The notes: generated by a model not told the origin, from the letters alone. DNA of 56,383 bases from Treponema sp. (GCA_031266175.1 JAISBN010000101.1:1-56383), one strand, 5' to 3'. Counted from the stretch's first letter, positions 9,101 to 17,410 are shown. Made by a program: numbers and translations.

Positions 9101-9195
9101 TGCAGCTTATTAACCAGATATACGCCCGTAATTCCCAGTACCGCCTGATGCGGCAGATGATCACCATAGAACAGAGGGCCCGGTCCCTGCTATGA
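6148..9195 (+). CDS. Large secreted TPR/coiled-coil protein
   Basis: A 1015-residue protein starting with a basic, proline-rich stretch and one hydrophobic segment (LAAVVLSLAAAVPALYG), a probable signal peptide or anchor. The rest is helical: TPR-like units (ADELIAAKRYNEALGILSEY; ARGEYAEALRTYAGGL; the C-terminal EARGYLREAIELNPGNQEAK) separated by long coiled-coil regions rich in Gln, Glu and Ala near 580-720. It probably acts as a periplasmic scaffold for the neighbouring phosphatase or the divergent outer-membrane protein; this is inference from position. ATG 6148 follows AAGG at about 10 nt. Its stop overlaps the next start by ATGA, implying coupled expression with the SpoIIE-type protein. 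Confidence 0.8.
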   Translation: MLKNRPGRRKRPWPPGPGHWLRLAAVVLSLAAAVPALYGRGQQEDALARADELIAAKRYNEALGILSEYARQNPKSFDSAQSRIKRIMQAKDDYNLTAQKLLTEMEKETPDAELILALTNYLYELDPQRITETQEVIARIREAALFRSNQRRLDRILTQGQALIARGEYAEALRTYAGGLDIYQAEFFTGGYGAAMENRARQGISSLTANTALFSSISASLLDAVDNLAALENQGIGPQNLTVYRNAYNRVGAEIDRLTNLRDVYAGTASAFREDLDQIHSASPRGGDRNFLAFAARLMDGRGDDPEDGMLGIFDAVWNRAVPRARDLLDAKSGSVYAAALDEARASDYGGIGSRAEVLAGYASFPVDLETRWTRYDTSSPKPALFGEAVPPGEEGKYLKFRALAETAGYLGTLGQLGIRFDAVEQRDTVALWRSGGNPDELIRAEQSNTAQLRQIRQEAQNLVELIRRETGEYNTMDGRYPGSGAVEYINGVSGIAADFANGIKIQEDDSAARRFTIANGMIEGQIRQRETEFQQGSALVEGTLREGYLARRPAEGAELLTRMDGTLETDRQALQGLMNQYAAEPPEVQSAGQVLSLRGEAQALQTRLEGLRSQGRSLAATARSLAAQAEALRTEGSRTFAAAQAALGQEDFDAAENRLDQAIIAYDRSLELEDDEAARNQRDTAIPLLSAEITQRLNEAVFRDVENLITQISESYFRGDFDQAENLVTRALNRWRRTQTVDNPEIAYWRRMIQTGQRSGRTILPTAPLYAEMSQLLSEAQKNYEEGRELIGPSRTDGIKKLEQARQNIQKVKLVYPMNEEAGLLDLQIDQVSDPPGFARTFETKVNTAVAGCRQRSIQAYSDLLNLFKINPNYPNRAAIINQAEIDVGMRPRPPSEEQLAQSRELTSAAGSIVASGNMARMEEARGYLREAIELNPGNQEAKNLFNQASTLIVVSALRLDPESQQLFNQASQLIAQQNGVAALQLINQIYARNSQYRLMRQMITIEQRARSLL

Positions 9196-12100
9196 GACGC
9201 CCCGGTTTTGTTTTTCTGGTTCTGTGCCTTTTCCGCGCGGGAACCGCCCTGGTGGAAGCCCAGGACCTCTACTGGGAAGATCCGGCGCCCTTTTCCCCCC
9301 GGAGCGGCAGTTTTCCCGTATCCGACTATAACGGTTCCCTTTCGGTGGTGGCCTGGCAGGAAACCACTCCCTCGGCGGCGGGCGGCGGCGTTATAAACGT
9401 AAGCCTGGCGGTGAAACAGGGCAGGGCCGGCTGGATCACCCGGAACCAGGTGGCGAGCTATACCTATTCCGGTTCGGAGCCGGCTATCCTAAGCGTCACC
9501 GTCGACGCCAGGGGCAGGATCCTTATTGCCGCGGCCGCTTCGGCCACGGAAACGGATATCCTTATCTCCCCGGATCTGGGGGAGAGCTTTGAACTCCGCC
9601 AGCTGGAAATGGGATCCGAAAGTTCCGTGGCCCCCAGGATTGTAACCCGTTCCGACGGGGGCTACCTGCTCTTTGTTACCCGGGGCCGGGATCAGAACCT
9701 GACCCTGTACTATGCCCGTTCCGACGACGGAACTTCCTGGTCTTCCTTTCAGCCCTTTATCACCGAACAGGGCAGGACCTTTAATTTTCTTCCCTCCCAT
9801 ACAAGCTACAACGGCCGGGAATACGTGGTTTACCAGTCCCAGGTTGTCTCCGGCGATGATATGGCCTTCCAGCTTTTTATAAAGTCCTCGGGGGATAACG
9901 GCAGAAACTGGTCTTCTTCCAACAGGATAACCGATTTCCGGGATCCGGTGGTGGAGGGAGCGGGGCCGGAACAGTTTGACAACCAACGGCCCCATCTGTC
10001 GGTTCAGCAGAACCAGCTTTTTGTGGTGTGGGAACGCCGGTACCGGAATCAGGCGCCCCAGATTTACGGAACCTCTTTAAGCAATGACGGTTCCGCCGCG
10101 GGGGCGCAGGACAGGATAAACGCCGACGACGCGTACTGCAATAATCCCGTCGCCTTTGAGTTAAAGGGAACCACATCGGTCATCTGGTTTGACAACAGCC
10201 AGGGAACAAACCGCGTTATGCTTGCCTCCCGGAATACTTTTGGCCGCTGGGACCGGGCGGCGGACCTTTCCCGGGGAGCGGGGGGGGAGGCGTCCTTTGG
10301 CCGGCCGGTTCTTTCCGGGGACAATCTGGCGGTTTTCTGGCAAAGTTCCCGGCAGAACCAGCACCGCATCTATTCCCTGGCGCCGGATACCGCCGTAGCC
10401 CGGCCCCAGATCCTGGCCCGGAATTTTACCCCCGGCGGCAGAACCAGAACCAGTACCGCGATCATAGGCTGGAGCCCCCCCCGGGCCGGCGCCACTATCC
10501 GGGGCTATGCCTGGTCCTGGAGCCGCCGGGCTGATGAAGAGCCGCCCCGGCAGATTATGAGCGCCGTCCCCATGGCGGCCCTGGAGCAGAACGCCGATGA
10601 AGACGGAACCTGGTATTTTTCCCTGATTGCCCAGGATTATACCGGCAGCTGGTCGGATCCGGTCAGCGTTTCCTTTGTCCGGGATACCGCCGCGCCCCCC
10701 GCGGCCCAGATCATCACCCCCGAAACGGACGACGCCGGGTACCTTGTTTCCAACACCTTTGTCATGCGCTGGAATACCCCCCCGGCTTCGGACATTGCCG
10801 GTTATACCTGGAATTTGCAGTACCTGGGTCCCGCTTCGGCCCTGGAAGGCGGCGGCGACGCCCTGAACGCCGCCGCGGCGGAACGCTTTACCGACACTCC
10901 CCAGCCCCCCCGGACGGTTCTGGGCCCTGCGGCCTCCGCCTCGTATACCAACGAGGACAACGGGCTGTGGGTTTTTACCGTGGCCGCGGTGGACGAAGTG
11001 GGAAACATCGGCATTCCCAGCAGGTACTTCTTTAAAACCAATAAATATATTGCCTCCACCTACGTGACCTATGCCGACGCGGTACAGAATGAAGAGGGCT
11101 ACCTGTCCATGCGGATCCTGGGCCGGGGATTTGCCAACGGCGGCCAGGTTACCCGGATCATCCTGGATCAGGACGGAGCGGCGCCCTATGACCGGGAATA
11201 CCGCCTGGATCAGGGCGATTACCGGGTGTCCTCGGATACCGAAATTACCGGCCTGACGGTGAAGGACATTCCGCCGGGGGTATACCGGATCCTGGTGGAA
11301 CATCCCCTCCGGGGCCTCTACGTGTCCCCGCCGGTTTTGACGGTGGACAGGACCGGTACCGTCAAATTCGGGGATTACAGCCAGGCCTGGCATCCCTCCT
11401 GGACTCTGCGTCCTGAGCGGACCTTTGTGCTGGATACATCAATCCTTGTCCTGGCGGCGGTTCTGGTATTCTGCGCCCTGGGACTGCTCGCGTCGGTCAG
11501 GGGAATCAGCAATGTGGTGGCCGAAAGCGCGGCGATCCGGCTGGAAACCATCGCCCTTATCACAGGAGATATTATGCCCTCTGAAAAGAAACAGCGGATG
11601 ACCAGAATCAAACGGAGGGGCGGAGGTCTCCGCCTCAAGATGGCGTCCTTCACCATAGCCCTGGTGGCCCTGGTGGTGGTGATGATCTCTTCCCCCCTCT
11701 ACGTCATGATGGGGCGTACCCAGGAAGCGACCCTGCTCCAGGGCCTTTACGATCGTTCCAATGTACTTCTGGAAGGGATCGCTTCCAGCGCCCGGGCCTA
11801 CATGCCCGGCAATAACTACCTGGAATTGGGGTACCTGCCCGCCCAGTCTTCGGTTATTCCCGAGGCAAATTATGTTACCCTTACCGGCTACGGTTCGGAG
11901 AACACGGTATTTTCCGGCTATGTTCTGGCTACCAACGATCCGAATGCCGCCTCCAAAATAGATACGCCGGAGCTGGTGGTCGGCGTTTCCCTGCTGGAAG
12001 ATCCCCTGGCGTCCCGGACGGAGGACATCGGCAGGGAACTGAACGCCCAGGCCCAGGCCCAGGTGGGGGAACTTTCGGCCAGTATTACCGCCCTGAACAG

Positions 12101-13772
12101 GGAGGCGGTGAATCTGCTGGATATCGCCAATCCCAGCGTCGAACAAACCCGGCGGATCACCGACATAGCCGTTACCACCCAGTCCCTCCAGATCAGGGTA
12201 AACGAAGCGTTAAGCGAAATAAGCCGGGAAATCGGCTCCGAACCGGAGTTTTCCACCCGGACCCTGAAGGAAAATACCGGCGATACCTACCTCTTCTTTA
12301 AGCCCGTCCTCTACCGCCAGGCCGGGGACGATGTTTTTTACCGGGGCCTTATCCGGCTGGAGGTAACCATTGATTCGATTGTCCGCCAGATCCGCGACGG
12401 CCAGGGGTCCCTGCTCCGGGTTATTATCCTTATCGCCCTGGCGGCCATCGCCATCGGAACTATCGGCGCCCTGATCCTCTCCACCCTTATCATCAGGCCC
12501 ATTATCAAACTGGTGGGCCACGTGGAACGGATTCGGGATACGGAAGACAAATCCAAACTTGAGGGGGTGGAAATTGAAATCAAAAGCAAGGACGAAATCG
12601 CCGTCCTGGGGAACACCATCAATGACATGACCCACGGCCTTGTCAAGGCGGCCATCGCGGCGTCGGACCTTTCCCTGGGAAAGGAGATCCAGAAAAAGTT
12701 CATCCCCCTGGAATTAAACCGGGAGGGAGACAAGCTGACCAGCGGCTACAAGGATACCAAAAACGCTGAATTCTTCGGCTACTACGAAGGAGCCAAGGGC
12801 GTGTCGGGGGATTACTTTGATTACCAGGATCTGGACGGCCGGTACTTTGCCATCATTAAGTGCGATGTGGCCGGCAAGGGCATCCCCGCGGCCCTGATCA
12901 TGATCCAGGTGGCCACCATGTTTATCAACTTTTTCAGGCGCTGGAAACCTACGGAAAAGAGCCTGCATATCGAGGATCTGGTGTACCAGATCAACGACTT
13001 CCTGGAAACCCTGGGCTTTAAAGGCCGGTTCGCGGCCTTTACCCTGGTGCTCTTTGATTCGCAGACCGGCCTGGCCCGGTTCTGCAACGCCGGCGACAAT
13101 ATTGTCCACTGGTTCGACGCCTCGGAGGGCAAGATTAAAACCGTTACCCTGCGGGAGACCCCCGCGACCGGGGTTCTCCCCAACTTTCTGGTAGAATCCA
13201 AGGGGGGCTACACGGTACAGACCCTTACCCTGGACCGGGGCGACATTCTCTTTCTCTATACCGACGGTATTGAAGAGGCCAAGCGCCGGTTCAGGGACGC
13301 GAACTTTACGGAAATAACCTGTGAAGAGGGTGAAAAGGATACCCCCCACGCGACCCATACCGTAGGCCAGGGGGACGAAGAAATGGGAGCGGACAGGGTG
13401 TTCGACATTATCAACGCGGTCATGAACAGGCAAACCTACACCCTTCACAAGTACCATAATCCCGAAGGGGACGGCAGCGATCTTAAGTTCGACTTTTCCA
13501 CCTGTACCGCCAGGGTGGAAGAGACGATCATGGCCATGGTGTCGGTGGAGAAGATGTTCCGGATGTACAAAAACCCCCGGGCCACCGAAGACAACCGGGT
13601 GCTGGTGGACAAAAAGGTGGACGAATTCCTTAAGCGGCATTTCCTCCAGTACCGGACCTATTGCCTTGACACCCGGGAAAATCCCGGAAACGACGCGTAT
13701 ATGTATTATACGCATATCCAGGAGGACGATCAGTACGACGATCTGACCATCCTGGGAATCCGCAGAAAATAA
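9192..13772 (+). CDS. Membrane PP2C/SpoIIE phosphatase with extracytoplasmic beta-propeller
   Basis: A 1526-residue signalling protein. Signal peptide at 1-24; a sialidase/BNR-like region at about 30-400 (repeats such as ILISPDLGESFELRQL and DDGTSWSSF); two Fn3-like domains at about 415-620; a TIG-like domain at 620-720; TM segments near 750-770, 817-840 and 1077-1103, the last two bracketing a CHASE-like sensor region; a HAMP linker at 1100-1155; and a SpoIIE/PP2C serine phosphatase at about 1190-1525. Catalytic metal motifs are present: GVSGDYFDY, DVAGKGIPAAL, TDGIEEAK and terminal DDLTILGIR. It would sense a periplasmic ligand and dephosphorylate a partner, perhaps an anti-sigma-antagonist; none is encoded next door. 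As I recall this corresponds to T. pallidum TP0854. Confidence 0.87.
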   Translation: MRRPGFVFLVLCLFRAGTALVEAQDLYWEDPAPFSPRSGSFPVSDYNGSLSVVAWQETTPSAAGGGVINVSLAVKQGRAGWITRNQVASYTYSGSEPAILSVTVDARGRILIAAAASATETDILISPDLGESFELRQLEMGSESSVAPRIVTRSDGGYLLFVTRGRDQNLTLYYARSDDGTSWSSFQPFITEQGRTFNFLPSHTSYNGREYVVYQSQVVSGDDMAFQLFIKSSGDNGRNWSSSNRITDFRDPVVEGAGPEQFDNQRPHLSVQQNQLFVVWERRYRNQAPQIYGTSLSNDGSAAGAQDRINADDAYCNNPVAFELKGTTSVIWFDNSQGTNRVMLASRNTFGRWDRAADLSRGAGGEASFGRPVLSGDNLAVFWQSSRQNQHRIYSLAPDTAVARPQILARNFTPGGRTRTSTAIIGWSPPRAGATIRGYAWSWSRRADEEPPRQIMSAVPMAALEQNADEDGTWYFSLIAQDYTGSWSDPVSVSFVRDTAAPPAAQIITPETDDAGYLVSNTFVMRWNTPPASDIAGYTWNLQYLGPASALEGGGDALNAAAAERFTDTPQPPRTVLGPAASASYTNEDNGLWVFTVAAVDEVGNIGIPSRYFFKTNKYIASTYVTYADAVQNEEGYLSMRILGRGFANGGQVTRIILDQDGAAPYDREYRLDQGDYRVSSDTEITGLTVKDIPPGVYRILVEHPLRGLYVSPPVLTVDRTGTVKFGDYSQAWHPSWTLRPERTFVLDTSILVLAAVLVFCALGLLASVRGISNVVAESAAIRLETIALITGDIMPSEKKQRMTRIKRRGGGLRLKMASFTIALVALVVVMISSPLYVMMGRTQEATLLQGLYDRSNVLLEGIASSARAYMPGNNYLELGYLPAQSSVIPEANYVTLTGYGSENTVFSGYVLATNDPNAASKIDTPELVVGVSLLEDPLASRTEDIGRELNAQAQAQVGELSASITALNREAVNLLDIANPSVEQTRRITDIAVTTQSLQIRVNEALSEISREIGSEPEFSTRTLKENTGDTYLFFKPVLYRQAGDDVFYRGLIRLEVTIDSIVRQIRDGQGSLLRVIILIALAAIAIGTIGALILSTLIIRPIIKLVGHVERIRDTEDKSKLEGVEIEIKSKDEIAVLGNTINDMTHGLVKAAIAASDLSLGKEIQKKFIPLELNREGDKLTSGYKDTKNAEFFGYYEGAKGVSGDYFDYQDLDGRYFAIIKCDVAGKGIPAALIMIQVATMFINFFRRWKPTEKSLHIEDLVYQINDFLETLGFKGRFAAFTLVLFDSQTGLARFCNAGDNIVHWFDASEGKIKTVTLRETPATGVLPNFLVESKGGYTVQTLTLDRGDILFLYTDGIEEAKRRFRDANFTEITCEEGEKDTPHATHTVGQGDEEMGADRVFDIINAVMNRQTYTLHKYHNPEGDGSDLKFDFSTCTARVEETIMAMVSVEKMFRMYKNPRATEDNRVLVDKKVDEFLKRHFLQYRTYCLDTRENPGNDAYMYYTHIQEDDQYDDLTILGIRRK

Positions 13773-13788
13773 AGCAGGAGGAGCGATT

Positions 13789-14151
13789 ATGGGATTCAGC
13801 GATACCGTAAAGGAACTTTTGGATCAGGGTTTGCAGGCTTCAAAGGAAATAGCGTCCAAAGCCGGGGAATGGGGCGGCCGGGGCCTGGAGGTCTCGAAGG
13901 ATTTTGCCGCGAAGGCCGGGGCCAGGGTCCAGGAAGCGGGGGAAAAGGGAGTTCTTTTGCTGGAAATAAAACAGCTCGAGGGCCAGGCAAAAAAACTCCT
14001 GGGCAGGCTGGGCGCGGAAGTGTACGGCGTCCTTGAAAAGGGCGCGCCCTCGGTCGGCCCCGAAGATGCCGGAATCGGCGCCACCCTTAAGGAAATAGCC
14101 GCGATCCGGGAAACCGTTGAAAAGAAGGAACAGGAGCTTAAAAACAGATAA
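13789..14151 (+). CDS. Small coiled-coil protein of unknown function
   Basis: 120 residues, mostly helical, with amphipathic repeats in the first half (KELLDQGLQASKEIASKAGE; SKDFAAKAGARVQEAGEKG) resembling LEA or phasin-like apolar/charged patterns, and a second coiled coil at the C-terminus (KEIAAIRETVEKKEQELKNR). No signal peptide. Strong ribosome site GGAGGAG 6 nt before ATG 13789. It is 16 nt after the SpoIIE-type gene and last before a terminator, so it belongs to the same operon. No known family recognised. Confidence 0.78.
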   Translation: MGFSDTVKELLDQGLQASKEIASKAGEWGGRGLEVSKDFAAKAGARVQEAGEKGVLLLEIKQLEGQAKKLLGRLGAEVYGVLEKGAPSVGPEDAGIGATLKEIAAIRETVEKKEQELKNR

Positions 14152-14184
14152 GGCGGCTTTCCGATACATGCCGCCGCCTTTTTG
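14150..14184 (+). terminator. Rho-independent terminator after the TPR-SpoIIE operon
   Basis: AAGGCGGC pairs with GCCGCCTT, followed by a T run (CCTTTTTG). It overlaps the stop codon of the small coiled-coil gene. Confidence 0.8.
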
Positions 14185-14283
14185 TGCAAAAAAATAGAGT
14201 TGAGCGGGCAATAAGCCCGGCGCACCGCATAAAAGGCAGCACTCCCAACCCTATTTAGAGTATCGCGCTAAACTATAAAGATG

Positions 14284-14970
14284 TCAAGAAAACGAACCGC
14301 CGGAAGGCAAAGGATGGTTCTTCCCCTTTCTAAACCGGCGTACCTTTTGCCCCCGGCACCGGCGCGCTCTGAGAGGGTAGTAATACCACGGCCACCAGGG
14401 AAGGAAGCGGCGCAGGAGTACCGCTATTACCACCAGGACGGCGAATATCAGAAACAGCAGTATCAGGATCGCCAGCAGGAAGGGAAGATAGCAGCACCGG
14501 CCGTCGAAGGGAACGGACGCGGCGGCGGGGGCCGGAACCGGGACGTACTCGGTAAAGGTCTGAAGGGGCAGGACCTGGGTGGTTACGGAGGGCGGAGCCG
14601 CGGGGGCCGCCGCCGGCGGGGAGGGTTCCGGGGCGGGAGGCGCCGCGTCCCGGGCCGCGGCCAGTATCTCTATCTGTACCAGGGTCATGCCGTTTCTGTC
14701 CATCCCCAGGATGTCCCCCACCTCCCGGGAAATGTCGGCGATCCGGTGGTCGGGGCTTGTGGGGGGAATGCGCCCTCTGACGGTAGCCTCCGTCGAACGG
14801 TTGTTCCCCAGATTGGTTACCTTTACCTTGGTGTTAAAGGACAGGCTGGGATGGCTTATGGTCAGTCCCTGTTTTGATTCATTGTACGAGGCGTTCCCCG
14901 TCTGAATCTGGGCAAAGCAGAAGGACGAGATCAAAAAGCCAAGGATCGCCGCAGCATAGAACCGTTTCAT
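14284..14970 (-). CDS. RlpA-like double-psi beta-barrel protein with C-terminal membrane anchor
   Basis: 228 residues. Signal peptide at 1-20 (MKRFYAAAILGFLISSFCFA), then an RlpA-like domain (NASYNESKQGLTISHPSLSF, NTKVKVTNLGNNRSTEATVR, IADISREVGDILGMDRNGMT, VQIEIL). A Pro/Ala-rich linker follows, then a long hydrophobic helix near 150-180 and an Arg/Lys-rich tail. Classical RlpA is a lipoprotein septal glycosidase with a C-terminal SPOR domain; here a membrane anchor replaces SPOR. The domain probably binds or cleaves peptidoglycan, but I cannot confirm catalytic residues. ATG 14970 is chosen over an upstream frame because AGGAGG lies 6 nt before it. Last gene of the three-gene minus-strand operon. 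Confidence 0.75.
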   Translation of the reverse strand: MKRFYAAAILGFLISSFCFAQIQTGNASYNESKQGLTISHPSLSFNTKVKVTNLGNNRSTEATVRGRIPPTSPDHRIADISREVGDILGMDRNGMTLVQIEILAAARDAAPPAPEPSPPAAAPAAPPSVTTQVLPLQTFTEYVPVPAPAAASVPFDGRCCYLPFLLAILILLFLIFAVLVVIAVLLRRFLPWWPWYYYPLRARRCRGQKVRRFRKGKNHPLPSGGSFS

Positions 14971-14980
14971 AAAGAGCCTC

Positions 14981-16093
14981 CTAGTTTCTTCCCTCAAAAA
15001 ATCCGAATTCATAGCCCAGGTACAGGGAAAGCGTGTGCCGCCGGAAACTTGTGTCCCGGTTGTCGTTAATCGTTATGGTTCCGAAATCAAGGCCGTAGCG
15101 CAGGCCCGCGAATACAACCCCCGGTCCGGAGGGCATTGCCCCCTCAATCCCCGCGGTCAATCCCAGGGGAACGGAGAACGACCACGAATAGGAGCTTTCT
15201 TCCCCTTCGTTGCTTTTCCGGTAACGGCTCGCGCCCAGGGGCAGCGCAGTGTAAAGCCCCGCCAGGGGGGAAATCCTGACCCGGTCAACCCTGAAATTCA
15301 TTTTAACCAGCACGGGGATCTCCAGGGAAAGGCTGGTATATTTCCTGTTGGCCATGACGTACTGGCTGCCATCCAGATCAAGGCCCCGGTAAACCATGGC
15401 GTCCCCCGTGAGGAGGAGTTCAAGCTGGAGGGAAAACAGGGAATTAAGCCGCAGGGCGCCGGAGACGCCCCCCTCCAGGTTCAGCGCCGAAGCGCCGGGG
15501 GATCGCTCGTCGGGTTTAACGTACCAGCGCTGGGCCAGGCCGGCCCGGAGGCCCAGGATAAACAGGGGATCCGGCCAGACGCCCGGTTCCTCTTCGATGA
15601 CCCGTTCGTGGATATGGGAAAAGAGCCATTCCACCAGGCCCGGCAGGCTTTCCATGGCGTCGTTGATGTCGCTGTATACCAGGTCGTCGGTGTAGATCAT
15701 GGTGTCGGCGGCCATGTCCCAGAGCCACAGCTGGAGGTAGTAGTCCCCGAAACTGTCTCCCGGATACACGCCGCCGGTTAGGGCATAGCGGGCGCCCCCT
15801 GCCAGGCTGGGGAGGGGAGGCATGTCGGTGGGTATTCTGGTCCCCGAAGGAACAGCCGCTTCCCGGGGGGCGTACTTTCCAAGGGCGGCCACCGAATCCA
15901 TGATCCCCCGGTGGAAACGCCGGATCATCTCCGGTTCTTCCCCCGCCAGGGGAAAGACCGCGGTAAGCGCCCGGCCCCCGGAGTCCAGCCCCCAGTCCGG
16001 GGTCTGGGAAAAGATCGGGCCGGGACCCAGGGTACCCAGGGCGGCGAAAAGGGCCAGCAGTCCGGCCCTTGCGAAGAGTCCGGGTCTTGTCAT
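14981..16093 (-). CDS. Secreted protein with C-terminal outer-membrane beta-barrel
   Basis: 370 residues. N-terminal signal sequence ending near IFSQ, then a mixed domain to about residue 165 (YALTGGVYPGDSFGDYYLQL is like a solvent-exposed extracytoplasmic domain), then about eight amphipathic strands typical of small outer-membrane barrels (FILGLRAGLAQRWYV; LYLGYEFGFF at the end). It is a paralogue of the upstream gene: both contain a ...VLVKMNFRVDRVRISPLAG/LLVRLDFYPGKFRVSPFLG strand pair and end in GYELGFF or GYEFGFF. Its start overlaps the upstream stop by ATGA. Ligand unknown. Confidence 0.78.
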   Translation of the reverse strand: MTRPGLFARAGLLALFAALGTLGPGPIFSQTPDWGLDSGGRALTAVFPLAGEEPEMIRRFHRGIMDSVAALGKYAPREAAVPSGTRIPTDMPPLPSLAGGARYALTGGVYPGDSFGDYYLQLWLWDMAADTMIYTDDLVYSDINDAMESLPGLVEWLFSHIHERVIEEEPGVWPDPLFILGLRAGLAQRWYVKPDERSPGASALNLEGGVSGALRLNSLFSLQLELLLTGDAMVYRGLDLDGSQYVMANRKYTSLSLEIPVLVKMNFRVDRVRISPLAGLYTALPLGASRYRKSNEGEESSYSWSFSVPLGLTAGIEGAMPSGPGVVFAGLRYGLDFGTITINDNRDTSFRRHTLSLYLGYEFGFFEGRN

Positions 16094-16899
16094 GGTCTGG
16101 CCCCCTGTTTTTTGGCGAAAAATCCCAGCTCGTACCCCATGGTAAAGGAAACCATCCCGCGCCGGAATTCCTCTGTGCTGCCGTCCCCGGCGCTGAAGGT
16201 TCCCAGATCCGCGGCATAGCGGAGATCGGCAAAGATCATGCCGGGGCCGAATTTGACCGCCCCGCTGAGGCCCCCCAGGAAGCCGATGGGGGGGGAAACC
16301 GTATAGTCCAGGGACCGTTCGCCGCCCCGCAGGGAGTCGGAGGCTTTTAGTTTCCCCAGGGCCAGCAGGTAATAGGCCCCCAGGAAGGGGGAAACCCTGA
16401 ATTTGCCGGGGTAGAAATCCAGCCGTACCAGCAGGGGGAACTGGAGGGAAAAGGCCGTGTAGTCCTTGGTATAGCGGCTGGCGAGGGAAGCGCCCCGGTA
16501 GGCCCAGATGGACGCGGTGTCCCAGGTAAAAAGTGCCTCCGCCTGGACGCTCAGGAAGGACAGGATCCGCAGGTTGGCCTGAAAGGCCGTGTCCAGCGAG
16601 AGGGCCCGGGTATCGCCCCCGGTATAGGGGGTATCGTCCGAGGGGGTATAGAAGCGCAGGGAGGGGCCGATCCGAAGGCCCAGGTAGAGCCGGTCGGAAT
16701 TAACGCCCCTGGCCGCGACGGCGCCAGGGTCTTCCGGTTCTTCCGCCCCAAAACGGCCCGTGTCAACCCACTCTTCCGTCCGGCTTTGGGCGGCGGCAAA
16801 GGGAAGGGGCAGAACGGCAAACAGCAACAGGAACAGCGCTGCCGGTAACAGCGCCGCCGGCACTGCCGTCCGGGTGTTCTTCCAAAGATGTCTTTTCAT
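16090..16899 (-). CDS. Outer-membrane beta-barrel protein (paralogue of the next gene)
   Basis: 269 residues: a signal peptide ending near FAAAQ, a short acidic linker, then a predicted 8-strand barrel (LYLGLRIGPSLRFYTPSD; LQFPLLVRLDFYPGKFRVSP; MVSFTMGYELGFFAKK). ATG 16899 is chosen because AGGAAGG stands 6 nt upstream; a longer frame reaching 17058 only translates repeat DNA. First gene of a three-gene minus-strand operon with the second barrel and the RlpA-like protein, suggesting an envelope function tied to peptidoglycan or outer-membrane anchoring (inference). Confidence 0.78.
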   Translation of the reverse strand: MKRHLWKNTRTAVPAALLPAALFLLLFAVLPLPFAAAQSRTEEWVDTGRFGAEEPEDPGAVAARGVNSDRLYLGLRIGPSLRFYTPSDDTPYTGGDTRALSLDTAFQANLRILSFLSVQAEALFTWDTASIWAYRGASLASRYTKDYTAFSLQFPLLVRLDFYPGKFRVSPFLGAYYLLALGKLKASDSLRGGERSLDYTVSPPIGFLGGLSGAVKFGPGMIFADLRYAADLGTFSAGDGSTEEFRRGMVSFTMGYELGFFAKKQGARP

Positions 16900-16925
16900 A
16901 GGACCTTCCTCCGGCTTACAAGTTC

Positions 16926-16998
16926 CGAATTCAAAAATAACCACGGACCAATACGGACCAACAATAACCACGGACAGACACAGACCAACACGGACAAA
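16926..16998. repeat. Dispersed ACGGACAGAC repeat, two adjoining copies
   Basis: A partial copy (16939-16963) is followed by a full copy with the core ACCACGGACAGACACAGACC and AACACGGACAAAA (to 16998). It is preceded by TTCCGAATTCAAAA, the same 14 nt that precede the copy at 55609, so the conserved element is longer than the core. It directly borders array 2 and lies in the upstream region of the beta-barrel operon. Confidence 0.88.
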
Positions 16999-17000
16999 AG

Positions 17001-17402
17001 CAAAGGGGACTCCTTTTGGGGTAAAGGGGACTCCCTTTGGGGTAAAGGGGACCCCCACTGACTCAAAGGGGACTCTTTTTGAGTTAAAAAAACCCCCTGA
17101 TGAGTTAAACGGGATCCCTTTTGAGTTAAAAAAACCCCCTGACGGGTTAAACGGGGTCCCTTTTGACTTAAAAAAACCCCCTGCCGGGTTAAAGGGGACC
17201 CCTGACGACTTAAAAAAACCCTCTGATGAGTTAAACGAGGTCCCTTTTGAGTTAAAAAAACCCCCTGGCGGGTTAAACGGGACCCCTTTTGATTTAAAAA
17301 AACCCCCTGACAGGTTAAAGGGGACTCTTTTTGACGTAAAGAAATCCCCTGATGAGTTAAACGGGGTCCCTTTTGACCTAAAGGGACCGCCGCCTTTTTT
17401 TT
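17001..17402. repeat. 21-nt tandem array 2 (18 full units, 42-nt higher order)
   Basis: Eighteen exact-length 21-nt units (17001-17378) plus a partial one ending in a T run. From unit 4 most units alternate between an A-rich form (TAAAAAAACCCCCTGATGAGT) written here only as type A: TAAAAAAACCCC..., and type B: TAAACGGGATCCCTTTTGAG, giving a 42-nt period. Type B contains the dyad GGGATCCC or GGGGACCCC. Because 21 is a multiple of 3, frames stay open across it on both strands (PPDELNG-like repeats on plus, QGVFLTQ-like on minus), but neither has a proper start or a protein-like ending. With the flanking dispersed repeat it fills the 511-nt gap 16900-17410; I see no gene there. Confidence 0.92.
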
Positions 17403-17410
17403 AATCCGGG

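Noticed and set aside
17001-17402. CRISPR-like array.
   Set aside because: There are no constant repeats separated by unique spacers of 30-40 nt; the 21-nt units are contiguous and no cas gene is near.
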